Shown one piece after another: positions 42,581 to 51,130 of a DNA stretch of 64,000 nucleotides. The notes under the pieces were generated by a model that worked only from the letters and a program-made list of their open reading frames with translations, had not been told where the DNA came from and did not search any database. This stretch comes from Algoriphagus sp. (lineage in GTDB: Bacteria; Bacteroidota; Bacteroidia; Cytophagales; Cyclobacteriaceae). Each line of letters opens with the position of its first letter. Position 1 is the first letter of the stretch. Location of the stretch: the NCBI RefSeq assembly GCF_024305035.1, contig NZ_JAMWZB010000016.1:1-64000 (forward strand), given 5' to 3'. The translations under genes were made by a program, and so were the position numbers.

Positions 42581-44116
42581 TTGAGAATTTTAACCGCTTT
42601 TGTCTTGGCTAGTTTACTGCTTAGTTCATGCGTACAGGAACCTGAAAGTCCCCGAGTGGAACTGAGCGAACGCGATCAGCTATCCAACGTCAAAAACTGG
42701 TTTGAGCAAAACAAAACCAAGCTACGATTGCCGGAGAGGGGCAGCAATCTCCGATCCGGGTCACAGGAATTGATCCTTCCCTTCTTCGAGAAAGAGCCCG
42801 ATTGGGAGCAATTCCATCATTACTACTTTCCCGATGGACGGGAGGTTTTTGAAGTGAGCTTGGCCAATGCAACCAAATACTTCCCTGCCAGTATGCTAGA
42901 CAGCTTCCCGGATCGGAACCCGGATGAACTGGTAATTCAGAACATCATGTTTGTCAAGCATCCCACAGAAGAGCGATTTGATCCGGTGATCGCTAGATAC
43001 TATCCTGATGGGGAAGGATCAATAGAAGATTTTGAAGGAATCTATTACAAGGGTATCCCCCATGACTGGTCGGGAATAGTGGATATCTGGACTTATGATG
43101 AACGGCATTTTATAGTGTTTACCTTTGAAGATGGAGAAGTGGTCCATCATTTTAATTACCACCCAATTAATTCTACCAACCATCAAGCCAAAATAGCAGG
43201 AGATTGTTATGAAGTTGAACGATCTATTTTTATTCCTGATAATCAAGGTGGCGGAACTGTATTAGATGTGACCAAAACATATTGTACTGGGGATACAGGA
43301 TATACTCCAGATGGTGGCTCAGGTGAAGGAGGAGATAATTATGACTATGAAAGACCTACTTGTTGTGACGACCCAATAACTGCTCCACCAAGGGACGAAC
43401 CTAGCTATGATCCACCATCGATACCCGCGCCCTCAACCATTATCAATCAACTGACCAATCCCTGCGCTGCCGACATTTTTAAAGAGCTATCTAAAGGGAG
43501 CGCATATTTGACTGATAAGAGTGGTTTGGGAAGCTTGGATATTTTCCCAGGAATGCTGGACCTATTTGAAAATAGTGGCCAATTTGACTATCGTATCCAA
43601 AATGGTAATCTTTCGGGACAAAATGCTGTAACTAATAGAGTTCAAGGGGTAAACATTATCACCCTAGACAATGATTACCTAAAAAACGCCACCTCCCTTA
43701 GTATTGCAAGAACCATCATACATGAAACGGTGCATGCTTATCTTTGGGAACAAACAAAAGTTCAAACCGATAAATCAAGCCTTGAACTATTAAACATTTA
43801 TTGGGAAAAATATAAGGGTTCAGGAGACGGAAGATGGCCAAATACCCAACATGCAGCCATGAGTAATTTTATTTTAGGAATTGCAGTATCTCTGTACAAT
43901 TGGGATAAAAAATATGGACCAACGGCAGGAAGTTTGCCATTTGATTACTACTATAAAATGGCTTTTGGTGGGCTAGTAAAAAAGGAAAATCCCACTCAGC
44001 TTATGGATGAGGCAAAGCCATATTTACCTTCAGGCACTTCTTGGGACGATATTTTAAATTTACTTGATAAAGAAAAATCTGGGAACTATGAAGCAAAGGG
44101 TAAGAAATGCAATTAG
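42581..44116 (+). CDS. lipoprotein with HExxH metallopeptidase-like domain
   Basis: 511 residues with TTG start as read. The signal peptide ends in the lipobox LASLLLSSC (Cys about 17), so it is a membrane-anchored exported protein. Middle part about 20-225 of unknown fold, a low-complexity Gly/Pro linker (about 235-290: GGSGEGG, DEPSYDPPS), then a C-terminal domain (about 295-511) with HETVHAYLWEQ (about 384-388), and NTQHAAMSNF, which could give further metal ligands. Such domains occur as toxic or housekeeping peptidases at the C-terminus of exported Bacteroidota proteins. It is followed by three small related exported proteins; a toxin and immunity relation is possible but only inferred. 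Confidence 0.68.
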   Translation: MRILTAFVLASLLLSSCVQEPESPRVELSERDQLSNVKNWFEQNKTKLRLPERGSNLRSGSQELILPFFEKEPDWEQFHHYYFPDGREVFEVSLANATKYFPASMLDSFPDRNPDELVIQNIMFVKHPTEERFDPVIARYYPDGEGSIEDFEGIYYKGIPHDWSGIVDIWTYDERHFIVFTFEDGEVVHHFNYHPINSTNHQAKIAGDCYEVERSIFIPDNQGGGTVLDVTKTYCTGDTGYTPDGGSGEGGDNYDYERPTCCDDPITAPPRDEPSYDPPSIPAPSTIINQLTNPCAADIFKELSKGSAYLTDKSGLGSLDIFPGMLDLFENSGQFDYRIQNGNLSGQNAVTNRVQGVNIITLDNDYLKNATSLSIARTIIHETVHAYLWEQTKVQTDKSSLELLNIYWEKYKGSGDGRWPNTQHAAMSNFILGIAVSLYNWDKKYGPTAGSLPFDYYYKMAFGGLVKKENPTQLMDEAKPYLPSGTSWDDILNLLDKEKSGNYEAKGKKCN

Positions 44117-44627
44117 CATAATATGCAAGTTTATTTTGATTTTAGTTTCCCTTATTTTCTCCTTATCATTAAATGCTCAGGATATTGATAATGGTGAAGG
44201 ATTATCTTGTGCTCAATACGAGTTTTTAAATGATGTCTTTGGCAAATATTCAGATAAGCAGGAAAAGGTTTATTATCAGCCAAAAAATCAAGAAATTTGG
44301 ATCAATGAATTTTTGACATTCAAAAGCGATATTGGGATCGGTACTTGTATATTTAATGAAGGCTCCTTAGAAGAAGCGATAGAAGGTCTCAATAAAAAAG
44401 AATTTCTTACCAAGTCTTATGAAAGAAAGAAGTTACCCAAGAGACTTAAACCGCTAAAGGAACCTAGTGAAAGAAGTGGTTTGCATATTTCTGAACCCAT
44501 AATAATAGACTCTTATTGTTTCTTATTTATTTGGGAGAAGTCTTACAGAGCGGTTGAAATTTACCATTTCGAAGTAGACGATCATTGGAAGTTTAAATGC
44601 TTTGCTTTGTTATCTGGAGAATTATAA
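44088..44627 (+). CDS. small exported protein, family member 1
   Basis: 179 residues from the ATG at 44088 (MKQRVRNAISIICKF), which gives a signal peptide ending SLNAQ; it overlaps the end of the lipoprotein gene by 29 nt in another frame, so it is translated from the same message. The C-terminal half has an alternating pattern ISEPIIIDSYCFLFIWEKSYRAVEIYHFEVDDHWKF that recurs in the two following genes (hydrophobic strand, Tyr/Phe-rich strand, W near the end). No family is recognised. Confidence 0.7.
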   Translation: MKQRVRNAISIICKFILILVSLIFSLSLNAQDIDNGEGLSCAQYEFLNDVFGKYSDKQEKVYYQPKNQEIWINEFLTFKSDIGIGTCIFNEGSLEEAIEGLNKKEFLTKSYERKKLPKRLKPLKEPSERSGLHISEPIIIDSYCFLFIWEKSYRAVEIYHFEVDDHWKFKCFALLSGEL

Positions 44628-44640
44628 GATAGGCCTCTGA

Positions 44641-44670
44641 AAAAAGCTATCCCAACTTAGGGATGGCTTT
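44641..44670 (+). terminator. terminator-like hairpin between small exported genes
   Basis: Stem AAAGCTATCCC with GGGATGGCTTT (one G-T pair), loop AACTTA. It is located 14 bp after the stop at 44627, with a short T stretch. Confidence 0.5.
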
Positions 44671-44713
44671 CTACCAAAACGCTGGAAACAATTATACTTG
44701 AATCTGGGCAATT

Positions 44714-45250
44714 ATGCTAAAGGTCAACCTAGTACTTAAGCTAGTTTTGGTGACAGTTGGATTGTTTTCCCAAAAAGTTACTGCACAAACTTTAGAATAT
44801 TCCTTGATTAGTCAATTGCTAGTAGAGCGGGATTGGTGCACTATAAATAAAGAATTTATTTCTTGGGAATCTCAAGGTTTTGATGAATATGATGACTTTA
44901 ATCCTAAAAAAGCAGAATATGCAGACCTCTTTGCAATTAACCAAAATCTTGATTTGGATAGTTTAATTGGACATAATTATAAAGAAAAAATAAAATGTAT
45001 AATTTCTTTAAAGAACCGTAATAAAATTAAAAGAAAAGAAATTGATAGTAATTGTAATAAAGTAAAATTTAACCAAGCAAATACCAGCGTACTATATTTC
45101 ACAAATCCAATTGTCCTGAAAAGCGAACGTGGGGAAATGTATGCATTAATCATTGAATCGTTTGAAGGAGAAACCATATATTGTATATACAAACGAATTG
45201 AAATGGATTTTTGGGAAAAAATACATAAAACTATGATTTCTATTGAGTAA
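44714..45250 (+). CDS. small exported protein, family member 2
   Basis: 178 residues, signal peptide about 1-24 (ending KVTAQ). The mature part starts TLEYSLISQLLVERD, closely like ELEYSLLNQVVIES in the pseudogene at 45377, and ends with the family pattern FTNPIVLKSERGEMYALIIESFEGETIYCIYKRIEMDFWEKIHK. It is AT-rich compared with the neighbours (roughly 30 percent GC by eye against about 45), a possible sign of separate origin. Function unknown. Confidence 0.72.
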   Translation: MLKVNLVLKLVLVTVGLFSQKVTAQTLEYSLISQLLVERDWCTINKEFISWESQGFDEYDDFNPKKAEYADLFAINQNLDLDSLIGHNYKEKIKCIISLKNRNKIKRKEIDSNCNKVKFNQANTSVLYFTNPIVLKSERGEMYALIIESFEGETIYCIYKRIEMDFWEKIHKTMISIE

Positions 45251-45376
45251 GGCTAATTATGCCCCACCTCTATCCTATCTACTTGAATTCCTCAAATTAG
45301 TTTATTAGATTAATTTTTCTAATTGATTCTAGCAAGTAAAACCAGAATAAGTAAACTTTAGATAATTGACTTTTCG

Positions 45377-45871
45377 ATGCAAAATTTTCTAATCGTCCTA
45401 AGCTTTATTTTTCTAGTTCAGGGCAAACCTCCTGAGCTCGAATACTCTCTACTCAACCAAGTGGTAATCGAAAGTAGCGTAAAATCCATCAGATCCGATT
45501 TTTACAGTCCTAAGGATAAGTTTAAAACCTAGGGGGAATTTTCCCTCGCCTTTGAGCGGGATATTTTAGATCCGACCAAGAGCTTCAATCTGGACAGCTT
45601 ATTTACGGGGCAGCAGATTCGAGCTTTTGAGCAATCCCTGCAAACCGAAAAGCCAAGAAAAGTAAAACCCAAAATGATCCAAGCCCAACTTTCCAAAACG
45701 GGTTATCAATTGTCCTTTCCCTTAATTCAGGAAGGAAAAAATGAGGAGATTTATGGGTTTGTATTTGAAAATGTCATGTCTATGGAAAGTGGTGGAGTAA
45801 TTTTGAAACTCTATCGAAAAGAAGGGAAGAAATGGACCCTACTTCATGAAACCTATGTGGCCCTCAGTTGA
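45377..45871 (+). pseudogene. small exported protein, family member 3, amber-interrupted
   Basis: 164-codon frame with one in-frame TAG at 45530-45532. Before the stop: a signal-like MQNFLIVLSFIFLVQ and ELEYSLLNQVVIES; after it: GEFSLAFERDILDPTKSFNL and the family C-terminus SFPLIQEGKNEEIYGFVFEN with VILKLYRKEGKKWTLLHE. The aligned position in member 2 is Trp (SWES), so TGG to TAG is the simplest change. The frame stays open on both sides, so the lesion is recent or the product is made by readthrough. Confidence 0.8.
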
Positions 45872-45884
45872 ATTAGATGCAAAC

Positions 45885-46610
45885 TCACAAAAACACCGAG
45901 TTCATCAATTCCCTCAACCAAGGGGAATCTTTAAAAAACAGGAGAATGGGAATAGCCAAAACCTGTACGACCGTTACCAAAACATAGGAGGCATAGATTT
46001 TCTTTTCCTTTTGAAAATCCCTGAAAATCAAAAATAAAAGCACCAGAATAATCAGCACCTGATTGCCCACAAAGACATCCGACCAGACAAAGGGTAAGTC
46101 GGAAAAACTTTCCGGTTGGAATACCATCAGTAAGGGAACATAGGAAAGGCGCACGGTTGCCGGAGAAAGTACCCAAAAAACCGTCGAGATCATCCATCGG
46201 GCATGAGAGGCCGTATTCCTCGCATTCATCACCGCCAAAATCACCGAAAGCATGAAGAATCCGATAAAAAGACAATCCAATGAGGAAAGGCTGTAGCGGA
46301 CATCAAACAGCGGACTGGCTTCAGTAGCCTGCAGGTTTCCTTTGACCATGTTTAATCCGGAGGCCGTCACAAATCCAGCCAAGACCAATCCGACCATGCC
46401 CACTTTTCGGTGAAGATGGATGGACCTATGGTGATAAATCCAAGGTTGGGCAATCAAAATCAGGTACCATGCCGTAGCGGAGATTCCATGCAAATGCCAG
46501 TGAAAGGGCATGGAAGTGAATCCCATCCAGTATTGATGAAATCCAGCAAGGGTAAGTAGAAATGGCAAAATCAGCCAAAGGTGAAGGCGGGGAAAGAGTT
46601 TGGTATTCAA
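45885..46610 (-). CDS. multi-pass membrane protein, DUF2306-like
   Basis: 241 residues with about seven membrane helices. Histidines are concentrated in FHWHLHGISATAWYLILIAQPWIYHHRSIHLHRKVG (residues about 36-71), a pattern of heme-b-like or DUF2306 membrane proteins, and ASHARWMISTVFWVL follows. The arrangement might hold a heme or metal, which is inference. Convergent with the small exported family, 14 bp away. Confidence 0.7.
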   Translation of the reverse strand: MNTKLFPRLHLWLILPFLLTLAGFHQYWMGFTSMPFHWHLHGISATAWYLILIAQPWIYHHRSIHLHRKVGMVGLVLAGFVTASGLNMVKGNLQATEASPLFDVRYSLSSLDCLFIGFFMLSVILAVMNARNTASHARWMISTVFWVLSPATVRLSYVPLLMVFQPESFSDLPFVWSDVFVGNQVLIILVLLFLIFRDFQKEKKIYASYVLVTVVQVLAIPILLFFKDSPWLRELMNSVFL

Positions 46611-46851
46611 GGCTGGATTATTTCAAGATGTCAACTGGGTAAAAACTAGATGAAAATAATCCTTATAATCTGAAAGGCAATTGCTTATAAAATATTTTTA
46701 AATAACTCAAATTTTAATAATCAGTGATTTTGAGAGGATCTAGCATTTTGATTTTAGTGACTTTCAAATTCAAATTATCCAAAGTTTTCAATGGGAGATT
46801 AAACGGAATACCATTTTTTGAAATAAGCCTGTCAAAAAGGCCCTTTTCTGC

Positions 46852-46859
46852 TATCTTTG
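46852..46859 (+). promoter_or_regulatory. -7 box candidate for ileS
   Basis: TATCTTTG matches TAnnTTTG exactly. Transcription would start near 46866, giving a leader of about 60 nt before the GTG start. Confidence 0.5.
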
Positions 46860-46871
46860 TGGCTTGTTTTG

Positions 46872-46899
46872 AGGAGGATGCTTGGCATCTCTCCTTTTT
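46872..46899 (+). terminator. hairpin with T-run in the ileS leader (possible attenuator)
   Basis: AGGAGGATGC (46872-46881) pairs with GCATCTCTCCT (46885-46895) with one bulged base and a 3-nt loop, and runs into TTTTT. It stands between the -7 box and the GTG start, where it could end transcription early. If translation instead started at the in-frame ATG at 46878, the hairpin would be coding. Confidence 0.45.
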
Positions 46900-46928
46900 C
46901 TTCACCTAATCCCTCAAAAAAGGACACT

Positions 46929-49900
46929 GTGAAAACGTATCAGGAATTCAAACAGGTCGATTATCCGCATATCGGAGAGTCGGTTCTTCAGTACTGGAAG
47001 GAAAATAAAATCTTCGAAAAATCCGTTGCCAATCGCGATGGTGCTGAGACCTTTACTTTTTTTGAAGGTCCTCCCTCAGCCAATGGAACTCCCGGGATTC
47101 ACCACGTGATGGCCCGGACGCTCAAGGATATTTTTTGCCGATATAAAACGCTGAAGGGTTTTCAAGTGAAGCGAAAAGGGGGCTGGGATACGCATGGTCT
47201 TCCTGTAGAATTGCAGGTAGAAAAAGAACTCGGCATCACCAAGGAGGATATCGGTAAGAAAATTACCGTCGAAGAATACAACCGCAAATGCCGGGAAACT
47301 GTCATGCGTTTCAAAGACGAATGGGATGACTTGACCGAGAAAATCGGCTATTGGGTCGATCTGGATGATCCCTACATCACTTTTGACAGCAAGTACATCG
47401 AGACGCTGTGGCATCTGCTCAAGCGACTCTACGACAAGGATCTTTTGTACAAAGGCTATACCATTCAGCCCTATTCCCCAGCCGCAGGAACGGGACTAAG
47501 TTCACACGAACTCAATCAACCGGGAACTTACAAGGATGTCAAAGACACCTCGATCACGGCACAGTTTAAGCTGAAAAATCAGGAAAACACCTACATCCTT
47601 GCCTGGACGACTACGCCGTGGACTTTGCCTTCCAATTCCGCCCTGGCCATCGGAGAAAATCTGGATTATGTCAAGGTCAAGACTTTCAATCCTTACACCC
47701 ATGAGCCTGCAACTGTGATTCTGGCAAAAGCCAGAATGGGAGCCTATTTGAATCCAAAAGCGGCCGAACTGAAATTGGAAAACTACCAAGCGGGTGACAA
47801 ACTCATCCCTTACGAAGTGATCGAGGAGTTTAAAGGAAAAGACATGCTGGGCTGGGAATACGAGCAATTATTTCCGATTGAGGCCTTGAAGCTTCCTCAT
47901 CCGGCGTTCACGGTAGTTTCTGGGGATTATGTGACCACAGAGGACGGCACGGGGATCGTTCATTTGGCCAAAGCCTTTGGTGCGGATGACTTTAGAACCT
48001 TGGTTCAAAACAATGTTCCTGGGGTATTTGTCCAAGATGAATTGGGAAATGATATCCCCGTCGTGGACAAGCAGGGAAAATTTATTCCTGTGGTCGGGGA
48101 GTATTTAGCCGCAAAAATGCAGGAACATGGCATCACCGCGCACAAAACGTTTGGAGCGGATGATTTTTATGTAAAAAACTATACCGATGATGACGAGGGT
48201 ACCGCGGATTTCAAAAACACGGACATCATCATTTCCATCATTTTAAAAAACGAAAACAAGGCCTTCAAGGTCGAAAAATACGAGCACAGTTATCCTCATT
48301 GCTGGCGTACAGACAAGCCTATTTTATACTATCCACTGGAGAGCTGGTTTATCAAAACCACCGCTTTCAAAGACCGACTGGTTGAACTGAACAAAACCAT
48401 CAATTGGAACCCTGAGGCGACCGGCACAGGACGGTTTGGCAATTGGCTTGAAAATCTGGTGGATTGGAATCTCAGCCGATCCCGGTTTTGGGGTACGCCG
48501 CTGCCGATTTGGAGAACAAGTGATGGAAGCGAAGAAAAGTGCATCGGTTCAATTGCAGAGCTGGAGTCGGAAATAGAAAAGTCGATTGCTGCAGGCTTTA
48601 TGAAAAAATCGCCTTACGAGGGCAAAGAATTGGATTTGCACCGTCCCTATGTGGATGAGGTGATTTTGGTTTCGGAAAAAGGTGAAAAAATGCTGCGCGA
48701 ACCGGATTTGATTGATGTCTGGTTTGACTCAGGCGCCATGCCTTATGCACAATGGCATTTCCCTTTTGAAAACCAGGATGTTTTCAAAGCCAATTATCCG
48801 GCTGATTACATTGCCGAAGGGGTGGACCAAACGCGAGGCTGGTTCTTTACCCTCCATGCCCTTGCGGTGATGTTATTTGACTCAGTTGCCTTCAAAAATG
48901 TGATTGCCAATGGATTGGTTTTGGACAAAAACGGCAACAAAATGTCCAAGCGGTTGGGAAATGCGGTCGACCCCTTCAAAACCCTGAAGGAATATGGACC
49001 GGATGCTTTACGTTGGTACATGCTCAGCAATGCCAATCCTTGGGATAACTTAAAATTCAACTTGGACGGAGTCACCGAAGTACAGCGACGTTTCTTCGGT
49101 ACGCTTCAAAACACTTATAATTTCTTTGCGCTATACGCCAATTTGGATTCCTTTGTTTACGACAAGTCCAAGTCGATTGCGGTGAAGGATCGAGCTGAAC
49201 TCGATCAGTGGATCATCTCCAAGCTTCAATCCCTTATCGCTGAGGTGGAGGAATCCATGGATCATTACGATGCCACAAGAGCCACTCGTGCGATCATGAA
49301 TTTCACGGTAGATCAGCTCTCCAACTGGTATGTGCGATTGGCCAGAAAACGGTTTTGGAGAGGAGATATGAATGCAGATAAGCAGGCAGCTTATGAGACT
49401 CTGTATGAATGCCTGCTCAGCTTAACACAATTGATGTCTTCCTTTGCGCCATTCTATGCGGATTGGTTGTACCAAAATCTGACTGAATCTGCAGAAAATG
49501 CGAGGGAATCGGTGCATTTAACCGATTGGGTCGCCGCTGATGTTGCTTCGGTCAACAAGGATCTGGAAGCGAGTATGGACTTGGCCCAGACGATTTCCTC
49601 TTTGGTTCATTCCTTACGGAAGAAAGAAAAGCTGAAAGTCCGCCAACCGCTACAGCGGATTTTGATCCCGGTATTGAGTAAAAAGATACAGGCTCAAATC
49701 GAACATGTGGAAGAACTGATCAAGTCCGAAGTTAATATCAAAGCGGTGGAGTACATTGATGATGCTTCCGGTATTCTGGTCAAAGAAGTGAAACCGAATT
49801 TGCCAGTACTAGGTAAAAAATACGGTCCTAAAATGCGTTTTGTCGCTTCAGCGATCAAGTCCTGGGGACAGGAAGAAATAAACCAAATCGAGCGAGAAGG

Positions 49901-50303
49901 AAACTTCAGCATTGATGTGGAGGGAGAAGCAATCCAAATTCTTTTGGAGGAAGTGTTGATTTCCTCTCAGGATATTCCAGGCTGGTCGGTGGCATCAGAT
50001 GCTGGTGTAACGGTGGCCTTGGATGTCAATTTGACCGATGAGCTCAGACAAGAAGGAATCGCAAGAGATCTGGTCAATCGCATTCAGAATTTAAGAAAGG
50101 ACATGGGACTCGAAGTGCAGGATAAAATCTCAATTGCCATTGCGGAAGGAAATCCTTTGGTCGAATCAGCCGTATCAGCATTTGGTAACTATATTCAATC
50201 CGAGACACAGGCAACCACGCTTGAGGTCAAAGTTCTTGACCGAGAAATTCAAGTTTTGGATTTGGATGATTTCGAACTTGCCGTTAGGGTACAAAAAGTA
50301 TAA
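46929..50303 (+). CDS. ileS: isoleucyl-tRNA synthetase
   Basis: 1124 residues from the GTG at 46929 (KTYQEFKQVDYP, the usual family start); an in-frame ATG at 46878 would add 17 unrelated residues. Class I signature GTPGIHH (HIGH-like) about residue 58, editing domain about 190-390 (LAWTTTPWTLPSNSALAIG), KMSKR in GNKMSKRLGNAVDPF, anticodon-binding helical domain and a C-terminal part about 900-1124. It charges tRNA-Ile in the cytoplasm. lspA starts 17 bp after it. Confidence 0.96.
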   Translation: MKTYQEFKQVDYPHIGESVLQYWKENKIFEKSVANRDGAETFTFFEGPPSANGTPGIHHVMARTLKDIFCRYKTLKGFQVKRKGGWDTHGLPVELQVEKELGITKEDIGKKITVEEYNRKCRETVMRFKDEWDDLTEKIGYWVDLDDPYITFDSKYIETLWHLLKRLYDKDLLYKGYTIQPYSPAAGTGLSSHELNQPGTYKDVKDTSITAQFKLKNQENTYILAWTTTPWTLPSNSALAIGENLDYVKVKTFNPYTHEPATVILAKARMGAYLNPKAAELKLENYQAGDKLIPYEVIEEFKGKDMLGWEYEQLFPIEALKLPHPAFTVVSGDYVTTEDGTGIVHLAKAFGADDFRTLVQNNVPGVFVQDELGNDIPVVDKQGKFIPVVGEYLAAKMQEHGITAHKTFGADDFYVKNYTDDDEGTADFKNTDIIISIILKNENKAFKVEKYEHSYPHCWRTDKPILYYPLESWFIKTTAFKDRLVELNKTINWNPEATGTGRFGNWLENLVDWNLSRSRFWGTPLPIWRTSDGSEEKCIGSIAELESEIEKSIAAGFMKKSPYEGKELDLHRPYVDEVILVSEKGEKMLREPDLIDVWFDSGAMPYAQWHFPFENQDVFKANYPADYIAEGVDQTRGWFFTLHALAVMLFDSVAFKNVIANGLVLDKNGNKMSKRLGNAVDPFKTLKEYGPDALRWYMLSNANPWDNLKFNLDGVTEVQRRFFGTLQNTYNFFALYANLDSFVYDKSKSIAVKDRAELDQWIISKLQSLIAEVEESMDHYDATRATRAIMNFTVDQLSNWYVRLARKRFWRGDMNADKQAAYETLYECLLSLTQLMSSFAPFYADWLYQNLTESAENARESVHLTDWVAADVASVNKDLEASMDLAQTISSLVHSLRKKEKLKVRQPLQRILIPVLSKKIQAQIEHVEELIKSEVNIKAVEYIDDASGILVKEVKPNLPVLGKKYGPKMRFVASAIKSWGQEEINQIEREGNFSIDVEGEAIQILLEEVLISSQDIPGWSVASDAGVTVALDVNLTDELRQEGIARDLVNRIQNLRKDMGLEVQDKISIAIAEGNPLVESAVSAFGNYIQSETQATTLEVKVLDREIQVLDLDDFELAVRVQKV

Positions 50304-50320
50304 AAGGCTTACGCAGCGCA

Positions 50321-50956
50321 ATGAAAAACTATATCAAATATTTTGGGATCACTCTTTTGGTTATTGCCATCGATCAAGCGGTAAAGATGCTGGTTCATTT
50401 CCAAATGGATTTTGGTACCCCGGGGCAAATTCCGGTTTTTGGAGATTGGTTTAAACTACACTACACAACCAATCCGGGAATGGCTTTTGGGATGGAACTG
50501 GGAACCGAGTATGGGAAGATGTTGCTTACTTCTTTTCGATTAGTGGCCATGTTTGGTATAGGATATTATCTATATTATATAATAGAGAAAAAGAATCATC
50601 CTATATATATTATATGTATAGCCATGATTTTGGGTGGAGCTATTGGGAATTTAATTGACTCTGTATTTTATGGAGTTTGGTTAAATAATGCCCCCTATAA
50701 TGCCCCGACGCCCTGGTTTCATGGGCAAGTAGTCGATATGTTTTACTTTGATATTTGGGAGGGATATGTCCCGAGTTGGATTCCACTTTGGGGTGGATCT
50801 TATACCGCACTTTGGCCTATTTTCAATGTGGCTGACGCGGCCATTTTCGTGGGTGTTGCAATTATATTAATATTTCAGAGTCGTTTTTTCCCTGAAAAAA
50901 GCGTGGATGAAAATCAAGAAGCTAAGGATAATTCGACATTGCTTAGCGAAGAATAA
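50321..50956 (+). CDS. lspA: lipoprotein signal peptidase II
   Basis: 211 residues with four membrane helices. The two catalytic aspartates are in GGAIGNLIDSVFYG (Asp about 110) and FNVADAAIFVG (about 169). The segment between helices 3 and 4 is longer than in enterobacteria (insert with APYNAPTPWFHGQ), as is usual in Bacteroidota. It removes signal peptides of prolipoproteins at the inner membrane. A terminator follows at 50959. Confidence 0.94.
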   Translation: MKNYIKYFGITLLVIAIDQAVKMLVHFQMDFGTPGQIPVFGDWFKLHYTTNPGMAFGMELGTEYGKMLLTSFRLVAMFGIGYYLYYIIEKKNHPIYIICIAMILGGAIGNLIDSVFYGVWLNNAPYNAPTPWFHGQVVDMFYFDIWEGYVPSWIPLWGGSYTALWPIFNVADAAIFVGVAIILIFQSRFFPEKSVDENQEAKDNSTLLSEE

Positions 50957-50958
50957 TT

Positions 50959-50991
50959 AAATCTCCGATCAAAAAAAGGTCGGAGATTTTT
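50959..50991 (+). terminator. intrinsic terminator after lspA
   Basis: Stem AATCTCCGA/TCGGAGATT around an A-rich loop, followed by TTTTATT. Confidence 0.8.
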
Positions 50992-51130
50992 ATTGATTTA
51001 TTACCTTTTTTTAAATCCTAAGGGTATTTTTTAGTAACTTTCAGGTTAAATACCTAATTCACAATCCTTAAATCTTTATTCGGTAGGAGGTTTACCCCAA
51101 CCTTTCTCCAGATTTATTTATTCCCATACT

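Larger units (their letters stand above)
46611..46928. other. ileS upstream region
   Basis: The first 230 bp are AT-rich and hold no gene that can be supported. The last 80 bp contain a -7 box and a hairpin followed by a T-run (listed separately). Confidence 0.5.

Noticed and set aside
46714-46905. 63-codon minus-strand frame upstream of ileS
   Set aside because: It overlaps the ileS promoter and leader, has no motif and no conserved start context.
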